Shown piece by piece: positions 29,006-38,662 of a stretch of 64,000 nucleotides of DNA. Position 1 is the first letter of the stretch. Each line of letters begins with the position of its first letter. Source of the stretch: M269 sp964640795 (GTDB taxonomy: Bacteria; Pseudomonadota; Gammaproteobacteria; Enterobacterales; Alteromonadaceae); NCBI GenBank assembly GCA_964640795.1, contig CAZXIN010000018.1, positions 1 through 64,000 on the forward strand. Direction: 5' to 3'. The position numbers and the translations under genes are program-made. A model generated the notes under the pieces. The model saw only the letters and a list, made by a program, of their open reading frames with translations. It was not told where the DNA came from and ran no database searches.

Positions 29006-29452
29006 ATGTACGATAAAAAGTTGCGAGTTGAAAAGCTTGAGTTAGTTAAGCGGCTCATCCGTAAAAATGATTACAATCAATACGACAAAACCCACAACGA
29101 ATGCATTGAGTTAGGATTAAACGTGCGTCGTGCAGCACTCGACAAGCTTGCCGATAAATTGGCATTACTCGATAAAAAATCTCCCCCTAAACTTGATTTC
29201 GAAAAAAGTCCTGAACACATGGTCAATGCTGATATCGCATTTGGTGATGAGTATGCTGAAGAGAGTAGAGATTTTATTCAGATAGGAAATGATCTGTCGC
29301 AACAAGCAGCAAAAACAACTAAAACTTATGAAAGCTTCGAAGAAATGGAACAGCGTCAAAGTGAGATAACCTTTGAGTTGGGTACGTTAAAAATAAAAGA
29401 ACACGAACTGCTTACTGAGTTATCTCAGCTTAAACATAAAAATAGTCACTAA
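29006..29452 (+). CDS. Hypothetical coiled-coil protein
   Basis: 148-aa cytoplasmic protein with no signal peptide or membrane segment. The N-terminal third is basic and helical (KLELVKRLIRKNDYNQYDK), the middle acidic, and the last 45 residues form a predicted coiled coil rich in Glu, Leu and Lys. I do not recognise a family. A short ACGAG precedes the ATG. It converges on the ABC permease gene with a 9-nt gap. Confidence 0.65.
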   Translation: MYDKKLRVEKLELVKRLIRKNDYNQYDKTHNECIELGLNVRRAALDKLADKLALLDKKSPPKLDFEKSPEHMVNADIAFGDEYAEESRDFIQIGNDLSQQAAKTTKTYESFEEMEQRQSEITFELGTLKIKEHELLTELSQLKHKNSH

Positions 29453-29461
29453 AATAACAGC

Positions 29462-30670
29462 TTAAGATAATCCTCGCTGTAAAGATGTTTTGTATGCAGC
29501 GACAGCCGGGATCATGCTAACAACTAACGAGCTCATGAGAACTAAAAATACCAACGCGAAATTAATGGTAGATAAAGCAGAGGCTTGTAAGTAAATACCA
29601 TAATGCTCTAAGACATAATCTTGACTTGCCCAGATAGTTAGCACGAGTAAAGCAAACCCCAAAACGAGACTCAACAATGTCATGGCTATCGCCTCGACGA
29701 TAATTAACACCGCTATGAACATAGGCCCAAAACCTATGGCTCTCAATATAGCTAATTCTTTTACACGTTGTTGCATACTAGACAATAGCATGGTGCACAA
29801 ACCCACGAGTGATGATCCCAGTACTAACCAACCAATGATAGTGAGTAGAGTTTCCAATGAACCTACTATTTTCCATAACTCACTTAACGCAACGCCAGGT
29901 AAAATAGCGATTAGAGCTTCGCTTTTATACTGATTAACGTTTTGAATGAGTCGTAAAGAAGCAATACGAGAAGTTAAACCCAAAAATACTGCTGAAATAG
30001 CGGTAGGTTGGTCATGCTCACGCTCTACATGAGAATTTTCATTATGCGCTTCAGCTAAACCCTCTAGCGACACATGAACCGTTTGGTCAATAGGAGTGCC
30101 TGTTGGCGCTAAAATACCCACAACATTAAATGTATGCTGATCATGCTTTTTAAAACTCGTATTCCCAACACCATGTGACAGCACAATCTCAGTGTTTAAA
30201 GTATAACCAAGTTCTTTAGCAATATTAGCGCCTAACACCACTTGATCTTCTGATGAGAATGCAACTCCCTCGTCTAGTATCAAAGGCTGCTTGTTACCGT
30301 ACTTAAAATACTCAAAATAGCTGGTCGAAGTTCCGATAACACGATAGCCCTTATGTGAATCACCTAGAGCAATAGGAATAGCCCAGCTGACGTTTGGGTT
30401 ATTATCAATGTCGAGATAACTTTCCCAAGACATACTATTCGTTGGGTTGCCGATACGAAATACTGAATAAAGCAATAGATTAAGCTGCCCAGTACGCGGT
30501 CCAACAATTAAATCTACACCCGACACAGATCGCGTAAAGCTGGATTTCGCTTGGTGGCGCAGATTATCGACGCTAAAAAGCACAAAGGTACTTGCAGAAA
30601 TGGATAGTATGGTCAGAAAAACAGTGACCTTACGGCTCAATAGGCTTTTCCAAGCTAACTTAAGCAGCAT
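29462..30670 (-). CDS. ABC transporter permease, MacB/FtsX type
   Basis: Inner-membrane permease of 402 aa. One helix at about 12-32 precedes a 230-residue periplasmic domain; three further helices near 272-292, 318-345 and 370-395 form the FtsX fold. LKELAILRAIGFGP-like residues (VKELAILRAIGFGPM) mark the coupling region before helix 3. It overlaps the ATPase gene by 11 nt. MacB-fold permeases act in mechanotransmission, such as lipoprotein or peptide release, rather than pumping. No adaptor protein gene is adjacent. The periplasmic linker is His- and Glu-rich (AHNENSHVEREHDQP), which might suggest metal contact. Confidence 0.87.
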   Translation of the reverse strand: MLLKLAWKSLLSRKVTVFLTILSISASTFVLFSVDNLRHQAKSSFTRSVSGVDLIVGPRTGQLNLLLYSVFRIGNPTNSMSWESYLDIDNNPNVSWAIPIALGDSHKGYRVIGTSTSYFEYFKYGNKQPLILDEGVAFSSEDQVVLGANIAKELGYTLNTEIVLSHGVGNTSFKKHDQHTFNVVGILAPTGTPIDQTVHVSLEGLAEAHNENSHVEREHDQPTAISAVFLGLTSRIASLRLIQNVNQYKSEALIAILPGVALSELWKIVGSLETLLTIIGWLVLGSSLVGLCTMLLSSMQQRVKELAILRAIGFGPMFIAVLIIVEAIAMTLLSLVLGFALLVLTIWASQDYVLEHYGIYLQASALSTINFALVFLVLMSSLVVSMIPAVAAYKTSLQRGLS

Positions 30671-31292
30671 AGATATCTCGCTTAGAGTTGTTCAGATTGG
30701 TAAGGTCATAAACTTGGTCAAAATAAGACACTAATGTCCTATCATGGCTAACAAAGATAAGTGTTGAAGTATTCTCCTGACATAACTCAATAAGCAAGGT
30801 CATAAATGCATCTCGACTATCAGAGTCTAAAGAAGATGTCGGTTCATCAGCAATAATAATTTCTGGCGTGTTGATTAACGCACGTATAATCGCTACCTTC
30901 TGGCGCTGCCCAACGCTGAGTTCAGTTGCTTTACGATGCAATAACTGTGTTGGCAGCTTAAGCCGCTCCATGAGTGATGTGACTCGTTCTAATGCAAGTC
31001 CCCCTTTAGTCAAAGGTGTTGCATGGTTGGCCAGATTAAGATTATCTAAAACAGTAAGGTAAGGGATTAAGTTGAATTGCTGAAATACCATGCCGAGATG
31101 AATAGCTCTAAACTTATCCCTCTTTCGCTGACTCATCCTACTAAATGATTGCCCAAGAAGCTTAAGCTCTCCTTGTCGTACAGGTAACACACCACTTATC
31201 AAATTCAATAAGGTACTTTTACCACTTCCAGATGCGCCATGCAGAAAAACATGTTCAGCACTCTTAACTCGCCAGAGCGGAATATCCAACAT
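30660..31292 (-). CDS. ABC transporter ATP-binding protein (start uncertain)
   Basis: ATPase partner of the permease. Walker A is GASGSGKST, the Q loop is VFQQFNLIPYL, the signature is LSVGQRQK and Walker B is IIADEPTSSLD, with H-loop SHD. The first ATG, at 31292, would give 210 aa and cut off the first beta-strand of the fold. The same frame continues upstream with FAIEISNLKFDYNK, just what the family shows there, but contains no ATG, GTG, TTG or CTG back to the terminator at 31432. ATT codons at 31385 (AAAGG 8 nt upstream) or 31343 could be the true start. Confidence 0.88.
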   Translation of the reverse strand: MLDIPLWRVKSAEHVFLHGASGSGKSTLLNLISGVLPVRQGELKLLGQSFSRMSQRKRDKFRAIHLGMVFQQFNLIPYLTVLDNLNLANHATPLTKGGLALERVTSLMERLKLPTQLLHRKATELSVGQRQKVAIIRALINTPEIIIADEPTSSLDSDSRDAFMTLLIELCQENTSTLIFVSHDRTLVSYFDQVYDLTNLNNSKRDIYAA

Positions 31293-31431
31293 GGGCTGCT
31301 GAGATTGTTTGTTATAGTCAAACTTAAGATTGCTAATTTCAATGGCGAAGTCTGATTTTGGTGGTAATGATTCTGAAGGTCGAATAACAAATACCTTTGC
31401 TACTGAATAAAACGGCCCTATATAATAGCAA

Positions 31432-31455
31432 AAACCACCCTGCTTGGGGTGGTTT
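31432..31455 (-). terminator. Terminator of the DUF2189 gene
   Basis: AAACCACCC (31432-31440) and GGGTGGTTT (31447-31455) form a perfect 9-bp stem with a 6-nt loop. On the minus strand it is followed by TTTT. It separates the DUF2189 gene from the ABC transporter genes, which therefore need their own promoter; TATTAT lies just downstream. Confidence 0.75.
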
Positions 31456-31484
31456 CTTGAAACATCAATTTATCGTCTTACCAG

Positions 31485-32279
31485 TTATTCGTAATGTCGA
31501 CTACGTTTAGTCTCAATACAATCAATATATCCATGCCAAGTCGCATAACCAATCAGCGGCATCAAAAATACAAAGCTCACAAAATATGTGAAAAAGCCTA
31601 TAACAACAGTCAGAGCAATAATCCCCGCCCACATCATCATCGGAAGTTTGTTAGACCAAACTGCATTCATACTGGTTAATACAGCAGTCGCTAAATCAAC
31701 CCTACGCTCCATTAAAATAGGCTGAGTAAATGCACTGATAAAAAACACTAATAAAGTGAAACCCGCACCTACAACCGTCCCAACGGCTAAGAAAGGCAGT
31801 AAATTAGATAAATTTTCTTCTAAGTATGGTGGGTATAAAGCATGAATCAAAGAGGATACGCGTAACCAAAATATCATCAAAACAAGCAGCAATATGCCGA
31901 AACCCCATTCGTTAACAGCATTACGCTGTATGGCTTTAATACTATGCCAGATACTGGGCTTGTGACCTTTCTCTAACTCCCAACTCAAGTCATAAAGCCC
32001 TGCAGCAAGAAAAGGCCCGATAAGCATAAAGCATACAATTGCAGGCATAATAACAAGGTGCCAGCCTGTTAACTGCACTAAATAAGTAATAAACCAGGGG
32101 ATAGCAGCAAATATAACGCCATAAAATACCGTCAGCAATGGGGCTCGACTAAGATCTTTCAATCCAAGAGCTAACCAATGAAATGGATCTCTAATTTCAA
32201 GCTTTTTACAAGGAATAACGCGTGCGATACCACTGTCAATAATGGCATTGTGTTGCTCTTCTTTGAACGATTCGGACAT
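31485..32279 (-). CDS. DUF2189 family membrane protein
   Basis: 264-aa integral membrane protein with about six helices, fitting DUF2189 (PRDPFHWLALGLKDL-like opening: here IRDPFHWLALGLKDL). The start at 32279 is chosen because AAGGAG lies 6 nt upstream; the longer frame to 32330 has no ribosome binding site. Function unknown; family members are often near respiratory genes but no such neighbour is present here. Confidence 0.82.
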   Translation of the reverse strand: MSESFKEEQHNAIIDSGIARVIPCKKLEIRDPFHWLALGLKDLSRAPLLTVFYGVIFAAIPWFITYLVQLTGWHLVIMPAIVCFMLIGPFLAAGLYDLSWELEKGHKPSIWHSIKAIQRNAVNEWGFGILLLVLMIFWLRVSSLIHALYPPYLEENLSNLLPFLAVGTVVGAGFTLLVFFISAFTQPILMERRVDLATAVLTSMNAVWSNKLPMMMWAGIIALTVVIGFFTYFVSFVFLMPLIGYATWHGYIDCIETKRSRHYE

Positions 32280-32526
32280 AAATTCTCCTTGGTTGATATA
32301 CAACGTCTTATTTAACCCTGTTGCATTCAAATACCGAAAGCTAACAGTGCTTACTTAGAGTATAAACAAAGAATCTGACATTGCTCAAAATTAGCGCATG
32401 CCTATCTATGCGATGAAAGTTAAGGCTATTTCATCGGAGTAAAATAGTATAGCAATACTGAATAAAGTGTTTGATTGAAATCAACTGTTTAGTTTATAGA
32501 CAAAATTCATTCTAAACAGTTGGGGG

Positions 32527-33066
32527 TTATACCATCCTGGGGTATGGCTGGTTTATAGGTTGCCAATGAATAGCACTGTTGAAAAAATTGGATAGCAGTC
32601 CATTTAAATCGGCAAACGTTGTCACCTCTTTACCTTCTGAGGACAGGCAATCCCAAACGAATTTATGACAGTTATTATTAATGAGGTGATACTCACTGTA
32701 TTCATAAATCCTCGATATAGCTCTTTCAGTAACATCAGGTGCTACCAATGGGCGATACTGCGCATCGCAAGCAACAAAGGCTTTCTCACCACTTCGATCA
32801 CCAAGAAAACGCTCGTGAGACACGCTTTTAATCAAGCCGCTACCATGCAACTCAATCACGCTATCTTCAACCCAAATCCCTGTATGATCAAAGAACTCAT
32901 AAACGCCGCAACAAACAATGGCACCATCTACAGGCTGCACGTTAACGTCGCTTTCTCCAGGGAAATGTTGAACTTCGCCTTGAGATTTTTGGGCATTTTC
33001 TGACAATTTATTCGCGGCATATAGGGCTGTTAGTCCAGCACCTAACCAAACTAAAGGTAGTGGCAT
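32527..33066 (-). CDS. LRAT/NlpC-P60-like protein
   Basis: 179-aa protein with the features of LRAT-like papain-fold hydrolases or acyltransferases: the His box DHTGIWVED and the Cys box NNNCHKFVWDCL about 80 residues later. A short hydrophobic N-terminus (PLPLVWLGAGLTALYAA) may anchor it in the membrane. The start at 33066 follows GGAGG at 7 nt spacing; the frame extends 6 codons further without such a signal. The substrate could be a lipid or peptide. It is divergent from alaA. Confidence 0.75.
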   Translation of the reverse strand: MPLPLVWLGAGLTALYAANKLSENAQKSQGEVQHFPGESDVNVQPVDGAIVCCGVYEFFDHTGIWVEDSVIELHGSGLIKSVSHERFLGDRSGEKAFVACDAQYRPLVAPDVTERAISRIYEYSEYHLINNNCHKFVWDCLSSEGKEVTTFADLNGLLSNFFNSAIHWQPINQPYPRMV

Positions 33067-33202
33067 AATGTTTCCTCCATACAACTTTTATAACGCGTAT
33101 GTCAAAAACTGCAAATAAATGATTGTAAGTCGATGTAAACAAAGCGCTTTGGCGGTAATATAGTAATCCTTAGTAGAGCAATAGGTTGGTTAAACAAAAC
33201 AA

Positions 33203-34420
33203 ATGAAACTCGTAGGAAAGTCTCGTAAGCTCGACAAAGTCTGGTACGAAATTAGAGGCCCAATTTTAGCTGAAGCTAAAAAGATGGAAGATGAAGGGCA
33301 TAGAATTCTCAAACTTAATATAGGCAACCCTGCCCCTTTCGGCTTCGAAGCCCCCGATGACATCCTAAAAGACGTTATCCATAATTTACCTGAATCACAA
33401 GGCTACTCAGACGCTATGGGTATATACCCTGCCCGCGTCGCTGTAATGCAGTATTATCAGCAAAAAGGGATTAAGAATATTGCTATAGACGATATTCTCA
33501 TTGGTAACGGCGTCAGTGAACTCATTACTATGGCCATGTTAGGCTTGCTTGATCCAGAAGATGAGGTTTTAATTCCAAGCCCTGATTATCCATTATGGAC
33601 AGCCGCGGTATCATTAGCATCAGGCACACCTATTCACTATCAATGTGATGAAGATAACGGTTGGTTTCCAAGTGTCAGTGATATTAAACAAAAGATAACC
33701 GCAAACACTAAAGCAATTGTATTAATCAATCCCAACAACCCAACAGGTGCGGTATACAGTAAAGCCTTGTTGCTTGAAATTATTGAATTAGCCCGTGAAC
33801 ACAAACTTGTCATATTTAGCGATGAAATATATGACAAAATTTTATATGACGATGCCGAGCACCATTGTATCGCCTCTCTTGCAGACGACTTGTTTTTCGT
33901 GACCTTTAGCGGACTTTCAAAAAACTACCGTGTGGCCGGTTTTAGAGCCGGTTGGTTGGTGGTTAGCGGTAATAAAGCACTAGCGACCGAATATATCTCA
34001 GGCTTAAATATGTTGGCGTCTATGAGGATGTGTGCAAACTCGCCTTGCCAGCATGCGATACAAACAGCTTTGGGAGGATACCAGAGTATTAATGATTTGA
34101 TTTGCGAGGGTGGAAGGTTACGCAAGCAACGCGATATTACCTACAAAATGATCAATGAGATCCCCGGCCTTAGTTGTGAAAAGCCAACCGGCGCCATGTA
34201 CGCCTTTATCAAAGTCGAACGTGATAAATTTAATATCCAAGACGATGAAAAAATGGTGTTAGATCTATTACGTAGCGAGAAGATTCTCGTAGCACATGGT
34301 AGCGCCTTTAACTTTCAAGGGTGCCACTTTCGTTTAGTCTTTCTACCCCATGAAGACGAGCTAAAAAAAGCGATAAAAAGCATTGCTCGCTTCTTCTCTA
34401 ACTATCAGCAGGTACTATGA
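33203..34420 (+). CDS. alaA: Glutamate-pyruvate aminotransferase AlaA
   Basis: Fold-type I PLP aminotransferase, 405 aa, making L-alanine from pyruvate and glutamate. Seen are the N-terminal YEIRGPILAEAKKMEDEGHRILKLN-type opening (in part: RGPILAEAKKMEDEG), NPNNPTGAVY near residue 175, and SGLSKNYRVAGFRAGW with the PLP Lys near 240. Length and motifs match E. coli AlaA. It overlaps yfbR by 4 nt. Confidence 0.92.
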   Translation: MKLVGKSRKLDKVWYEIRGPILAEAKKMEDEGHRILKLNIGNPAPFGFEAPDDILKDVIHNLPESQGYSDAMGIYPARVAVMQYYQQKGIKNIAIDDILIGNGVSELITMAMLGLLDPEDEVLIPSPDYPLWTAAVSLASGTPIHYQCDEDNGWFPSVSDIKQKITANTKAIVLINPNNPTGAVYSKALLLEIIELAREHKLVIFSDEIYDKILYDDAEHHCIASLADDLFFVTFSGLSKNYRVAGFRAGWLVVSGNKALATEYISGLNMLASMRMCANSPCQHAIQTALGGYQSINDLICEGGRLRKQRDITYKMINEIPGLSCEKPTGAMYAFIKVERDKFNIQDDEKMVLDLLRSEKILVAHGSAFNFQGCHFRLVFLPHEDELKKAIKSIARFFSNYQQVL

Positions 34421-35028
34421 AGCAACCACAAAGTAGTCATTTTTTTGCTCACCTTTCGCGCATGAAACTTATATCGCGTTGGCCTTTAATGCGAAACGTA
34501 TACCAAGAGAACGTGCAAGAACATAGTTTGCAAGTCGCCATGGTTGCTCACGCACTAGCATTAATAAAGAACGAGTTTTTTAGCGGCAATATTGACCCCA
34601 ATAGAGTGGCAACTTTAGCTCTATTCCATGATGTTTCTGAAGTCTTGACGGGGGATTTGCCTACACCGGTAAAATACTTCAACCCTGCGATACAGCACGA
34701 ATACAAAAAGATTGAGAAAATTGCAGAGCAAAAGCTCGTTGATATGTCTCCTCCACCCTTTCATAAGCACTATGCTGACTTAATTAAGCAACAAAATCAT
34801 AGTGATGAAGAAAAGTTCATCGTCAAAGCAGCCGACGTATTATGCGCCTATCTAAAAACACTTGAAGAACTATCAGCTGGAAACCGAGAGTTCAAGTTAG
34901 CCAAAAAACGGCTAGACAATATCCTCAAAGATTACCACTCAGACGAAGTTGATTACTTTCTGAAGGCCTACGCTCCAAGTTTTAGCCTTAGCTTGGACGA
35001 GATAACACAAGAGGAGAATGGTGAGTGA
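34417..35028 (+). CDS. yfbR: 5'-deoxynucleotidase YfbR
   Basis: HD-domain dNMP 5'-nucleotidase of 203 aa in deoxynucleotide salvage. Metal ligands are seen in QEHSLQVAMVAH, LFHDVSEVLTGD and KAADVLCAYL. It overlaps alaA upstream and dgt downstream by 4 nt each, so the three are coupled. This gene order is common in marine Gammaproteobacteria. Confidence 0.93.
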   Translation: MKQPQSSHFFAHLSRMKLISRWPLMRNVYQENVQEHSLQVAMVAHALALIKNEFFSGNIDPNRVATLALFHDVSEVLTGDLPTPVKYFNPAIQHEYKKIEKIAEQKLVDMSPPPFHKHYADLIKQQNHSDEEKFIVKAADVLCAYLKTLEELSAGNREFKLAKKRLDNILKDYHSDEVDYFLKAYAPSFSLSLDEITQEENGE

Positions 35029-36341
35029 ATATATGGAGCCAAAGACCCTATGAGCAAAATATCAGTCGCTCTGGTGATCACCGTTCTCCTTTCCAACGTG
35101 ATAAAGCACGCATATTACACTCGGCAGCATTCAGGCGGTTACAAGCTAAAACGCAAGTCCTTGGTGTAGGCATGAGTGATTTTCATCGGACGCGTTTAAC
35201 GCATTCGTTGGAAGCCTCTCAAATAGGTCAAGGCATTAGTGCTCAACTGCGACAGAAGCACCCGGAGCTAGCACAACAATTGGGGCTCGATGACTTCCTT
35301 ATCGAAGCCCTCTGCCTTGCACATGACATAGGGCACCCGCCCTTCGGGCATGGTGGCGAGATAGCATTACATTACAAAATGGCAGAATATGGTGGCTTTG
35401 AAGGCAATGGTCAAACATTTCGTATTGTCAGTAAACTAGAACCTTACACTCAAGATTTTGGAATGAACCTGTCCAGACGCTCTATTCTGGGCGTGGTCAA
35501 ATACCCCAATACACTGAGTAAGTTGACTAATATTCAACCAGAACGAGAGTTAAACCATAGAAAGGTAAAAGCTAGTGATTGGCACCCTCCTAAAGGGCTA
35601 TATGACGATGATCTCGACAGACTTGATTGGTTACTCAGCCCATTGAATCATAATGACCGAGAGTTATTCTGTTCTTATAATCAAGGGCTTAAAGGTAAAC
35701 ACCACAAAACGCGCTACAAGTCGTTCGACTGTTCAATTATGGAGCTTGCAGATGATATTGCCTACAGCATTCATGATCTTGAGGACGCAATTGTCATGGG
35801 CATTGTCACACGAGACTCGTTTACTCAACAAATTACACAACCTATCATTGATGCAAATGAGTCCTTACTTGGTTCACTTATCGACAAACTAACATCACAG
35901 TTGTTCAGCGAACAGCATCATGAGCGTAAGGATGCTATCGGAGCATTGGTCAATACCTTTATTACTAGCATTCGTATCGATGTGACCAATCAGGACTTCG
36001 AGACTGAGCTACTTAAGTATAATGCTGTATTGCCTGAGTCTTTAGGTAGCACACTCAATCATTTTAAGCGTTTTGTTTTCAAAAACGTTATTAGTAAACC
36101 TGAAATTCAGCTCCTTGAATACAAAGGTCAACAGCTTGTCATGGAGTTATTTGATGTGTTTGCATCAGACCCTGAACGCTTACTGCCCGACAATACCAAA
36201 ATGCGTTGGATCAAAGCCGAAGAAAATGGCAGAGGTATGCGCGTCATCGCAGATTACATTTCTGGCATGACAGACGAATTTGCAGCTAAACTCTACAATA
36301 ATATATTTTTACCAAAATCCTCCGGACTATCACCAAGCTAG
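35025..36341 (+). CDS. dgt: dGTPase-like triphosphohydrolase
   Basis: HD-domain dNTP triphosphohydrolase, 438 aa, hydrolysing dGTP or related dNTPs to nucleoside and triphosphate. Motifs: RTRLTHSLEASQIGQGI near residue 63, AHDIGHPPFGHGGE near 107 and LADDIAYSIHDLEDAI near 243. At 438 residues it matches the dGTPase-like family 2 rather than the 505-residue E. coli Dgt. The GTG start has GAGGAG 8 nt upstream. It works in the same pathway as the upstream YfbR. Confidence 0.92.
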   Translation: MNIWSQRPYEQNISRSGDHRSPFQRDKARILHSAAFRRLQAKTQVLGVGMSDFHRTRLTHSLEASQIGQGISAQLRQKHPELAQQLGLDDFLIEALCLAHDIGHPPFGHGGEIALHYKMAEYGGFEGNGQTFRIVSKLEPYTQDFGMNLSRRSILGVVKYPNTLSKLTNIQPERELNHRKVKASDWHPPKGLYDDDLDRLDWLLSPLNHNDRELFCSYNQGLKGKHHKTRYKSFDCSIMELADDIAYSIHDLEDAIVMGIVTRDSFTQQITQPIIDANESLLGSLIDKLTSQLFSEQHHERKDAIGALVNTFITSIRIDVTNQDFETELLKYNAVLPESLGSTLNHFKRFVFKNVISKPEIQLLEYKGQQLVMELFDVFASDPERLLPDNTKMRWIKAEENGRGMRVIADYISGMTDEFAAKLYNNIFLPKSSGLSPS

Positions 36342-36500
36342 CTATACTTAACACAGATATAGCCTAAAGCATGTTGATCTTTGCTGTATAGATTTTGTTT
36401 TAAGTAAAGGTTTTTTGATTGTGGCGCGTACTTGCAGGCTTATAGATATAAGCTAAAAGTACACAACAAAGAGCAACAAGCTCTAAAGTTTATCTATTAA

Positions 36501-37484
36501 ATGCAGATTAATAGATGGGTTGTACCAGATGGTATTATAATGATTACAGAAGAATTAATTGATGATGAACCGGAACTTGTTTTGGAAGATGAACAAGGTA
36601 TAGAGCTATCTGTTAATCTCATTGATGATGTTGAATTACATGATGAAGATCATGACTTACCAGATCTTGAAACATTAACCGCAGTGGCTACCGTTAAACA
36701 CGTATCAGACATACCCGACCTAAGTTTTGAATCCGAACACGAACAAACGAGACTCGCTTGCGAATTAGACAATACCTCCAGTGACTTTGAGCTAGACATA
36801 ACAGAAAGAGAAGAAACGCCCTCTACTCCGCCCCGTGGAGATTCTATACACCATAGTTTGTTAGTAACAGAAAGCGAAACTATGCTGCAAAACGGTCCGC
36901 AGTCGACTCCTGAAGCCAACTCATCGCTCAATGATGACGCAAGTGATCTGGATTCGTTATCCATAAACAACATCAGTTTAGCGTCATCCAATGAAAACCC
37001 AACGCCAGTAAAACAAGAACATCAGGCTGTATCTGTGTTACCAACAGACAATACACGTCTAGCATTGTTAGAGTCAGCTCAACTTGCACTTAATGAACAA
37101 ATTAATGAGCTTGTAACAATAATGAAGAAAGAGCACTCACGTGATGCGTCTCCAACACAATCTCCTTCGAAGCAATTCACGACAGCCATTTACTACGCAA
37201 AGCATGAAAACAATTATTATCTGGCTGCCAAATGGTTTCGTAAAGCTGCATTACGAGGTCATGCAAAAGCGCAATTTTATTTAGGCATGTTATTCTGTAA
37301 AGGTGACGGCGTCCCTCGCAGTTTTTTCCATGCATATTCATGGTTTAGCCTAGCGGCATGTCAAAATGTTCAGGAAGCAGTACATGCACGAAAAAAACTG
37401 GAACCTGCTTTAACAAGCCTAGAAATCCAAAAATCACTACAATTAGCGGCGGACCGCTTCGATCAAATAGCTGACCTTAATTAA
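36501..37484 (+). CDS. Sel1-repeat protein with acidic disordered N-terminus
   Basis: 327-aa cytoplasmic protein. Residues 1-200 are strongly acidic and low in complexity (runs such as DDEPELVLEDEQG and DDVELHDEDHDLPD), then a helix near 195-215, and residues 225-315 hold two to three Sel1/TPR-like repeats (AAKWFRKAALRGHAKAQFYL, then AYSWFSLAA). There is no signal peptide. A second ATG at 36540 is a possible start; neither has a strong ribosome binding site. Sel1 repeats bind protein partners; the partner is unknown. Confidence 0.82.
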   Translation: MQINRWVVPDGIIMITEELIDDEPELVLEDEQGIELSVNLIDDVELHDEDHDLPDLETLTAVATVKHVSDIPDLSFESEHEQTRLACELDNTSSDFELDITEREETPSTPPRGDSIHHSLLVTESETMLQNGPQSTPEANSSLNDDASDLDSLSINNISLASSNENPTPVKQEHQAVSVLPTDNTRLALLESAQLALNEQINELVTIMKKEHSRDASPTQSPSKQFTTAIYYAKHENNYYLAAKWFRKAALRGHAKAQFYLGMLFCKGDGVPRSFFHAYSWFSLAACQNVQEAVHARKKLEPALTSLEIQKSLQLAADRFDQIADLN

Positions 37485-37610
37485 CCTCAGCTTGGAATAA
37501 GCCAAAATATTTATTTGCACTTGTTCGTTATTCGTTATGAAAACGTGAGGCAATTTAGCGTTAAATCGCTAAAATCTGTAATATAGAATAGTCTAATTAC
37601 AGGTGCCTTG

Positions 37611-38624
37611 ATGATAATTAAAAGTAAATCTGCAAACGATTTAACTGAAAATCATGTAACCAATGAAAGTGTTTATCAGGATCGCCGACAAATACTCAAG
37701 AAAATGGGGTTTGTTGGAGCCAGCGCATTACTCTCACAATCAGCAAACGCTCAATTTAGCTTTTTTGGAAGTGATGATGATGACAAGAAAGTTTTTCAGC
37801 AAAGAGAGCTTAAGCACGCAAAGTCCGCCATGTACTCTACGGATGAGAAACTAACTCCCGAACTCAAAGTCACTTCACACAACAATTTTTATGAATTCGG
37901 AACAGGAAAATCTGATCCTTCTTCAAATGCTCAGGATTTCAAAGTCGATCCTTGGAAGCTTAAAATAGATGGTTTGGTAGAGACACCTGTAGAAATAGGC
38001 TATGAAGACCTCTATTCAATGTTCGATTTGGAGGAGCGTATATACAGGCTAAGATGTGTTGAAGCTTGGTCAATGGTTATTCCTTGGATAGGTTTTCCAT
38101 TAGCGAAATTGTTAGCCAAGGCAAAGCCATTAAACAGTGCTAAATACGTTGCTTTCGAAACACTCCACGACCCGCAACAAATGCCAGGGCAAAGAAGTCG
38201 CTTTGTTGGTGGTGGTGTGCAATATCCTTATGTCGAAGGATTAACCGTAGAAGAAGCAACAAACCCGCTTACGTTAATGTCTGTAGGCTTATATGGTAAG
38301 ACTCTTCCTCCACAAAATGGTGCACCTATCCGCCTTGTTGTACCTTGGAAGTATGGTTTCAAAAGTATTAAGTCGATTGTGCGTATTCGATTAACTAATG
38401 CTGAACCACCAACAACATGGAAACGTCTAGCAGCAAATGAGTATGGTTTCTATGCCAATGTAAACCCCGCTGTCTCACACCCTCGTTGGAGTCAAGCAAG
38501 AGAGCGACGTATTACAACAGGCGGTATATTGGATAGGAATAGGATCGAAACACTTCCTTTTAATGGGTACGGTGAACATGTTGCTGACATGTATAGAAGC
38601 TTGGATTTAAGAAAATTCTACTAG
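37611..38624 (+). CDS. msrP: Protein-methionine-sulfoxide reductase catalytic subunit MsrP
   Basis: Periplasmic molybdopterin enzyme, 337 aa, that repairs oxidised methionines. A twin-arginine signal is seen (DRRQILKKMGF, cleavage after QSANA). The Mo-ligand Cys149 lies in RLRCVEAWSMVIPW, and the YedY body follows with PWKYGFKSIKSIV. The ATG at 37611 has AGGT upstream and replaces an adjacent TTG. Its partner MsrQ is 180 nt downstream, beyond a hairpin. Confidence 0.93.
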   Translation: MIIKSKSANDLTENHVTNESVYQDRRQILKKMGFVGASALLSQSANAQFSFFGSDDDDKKVFQQRELKHAKSAMYSTDEKLTPELKVTSHNNFYEFGTGKSDPSSNAQDFKVDPWKLKIDGLVETPVEIGYEDLYSMFDLEERIYRLRCVEAWSMVIPWIGFPLAKLLAKAKPLNSAKYVAFETLHDPQQMPGQRSRFVGGGVQYPYVEGLTVEEATNPLTLMSVGLYGKTLPPQNGAPIRLVVPWKYGFKSIKSIVRIRLTNAEPPTTWKRLAANEYGFYANVNPAVSHPRWSQARERRITTGGILDRNRIETLPFNGYGEHVADMYRSLDLRKFY

Positions 38625-38662
38625 GTTCTCACTAACCTAACAATTGAACATAATATATACCC

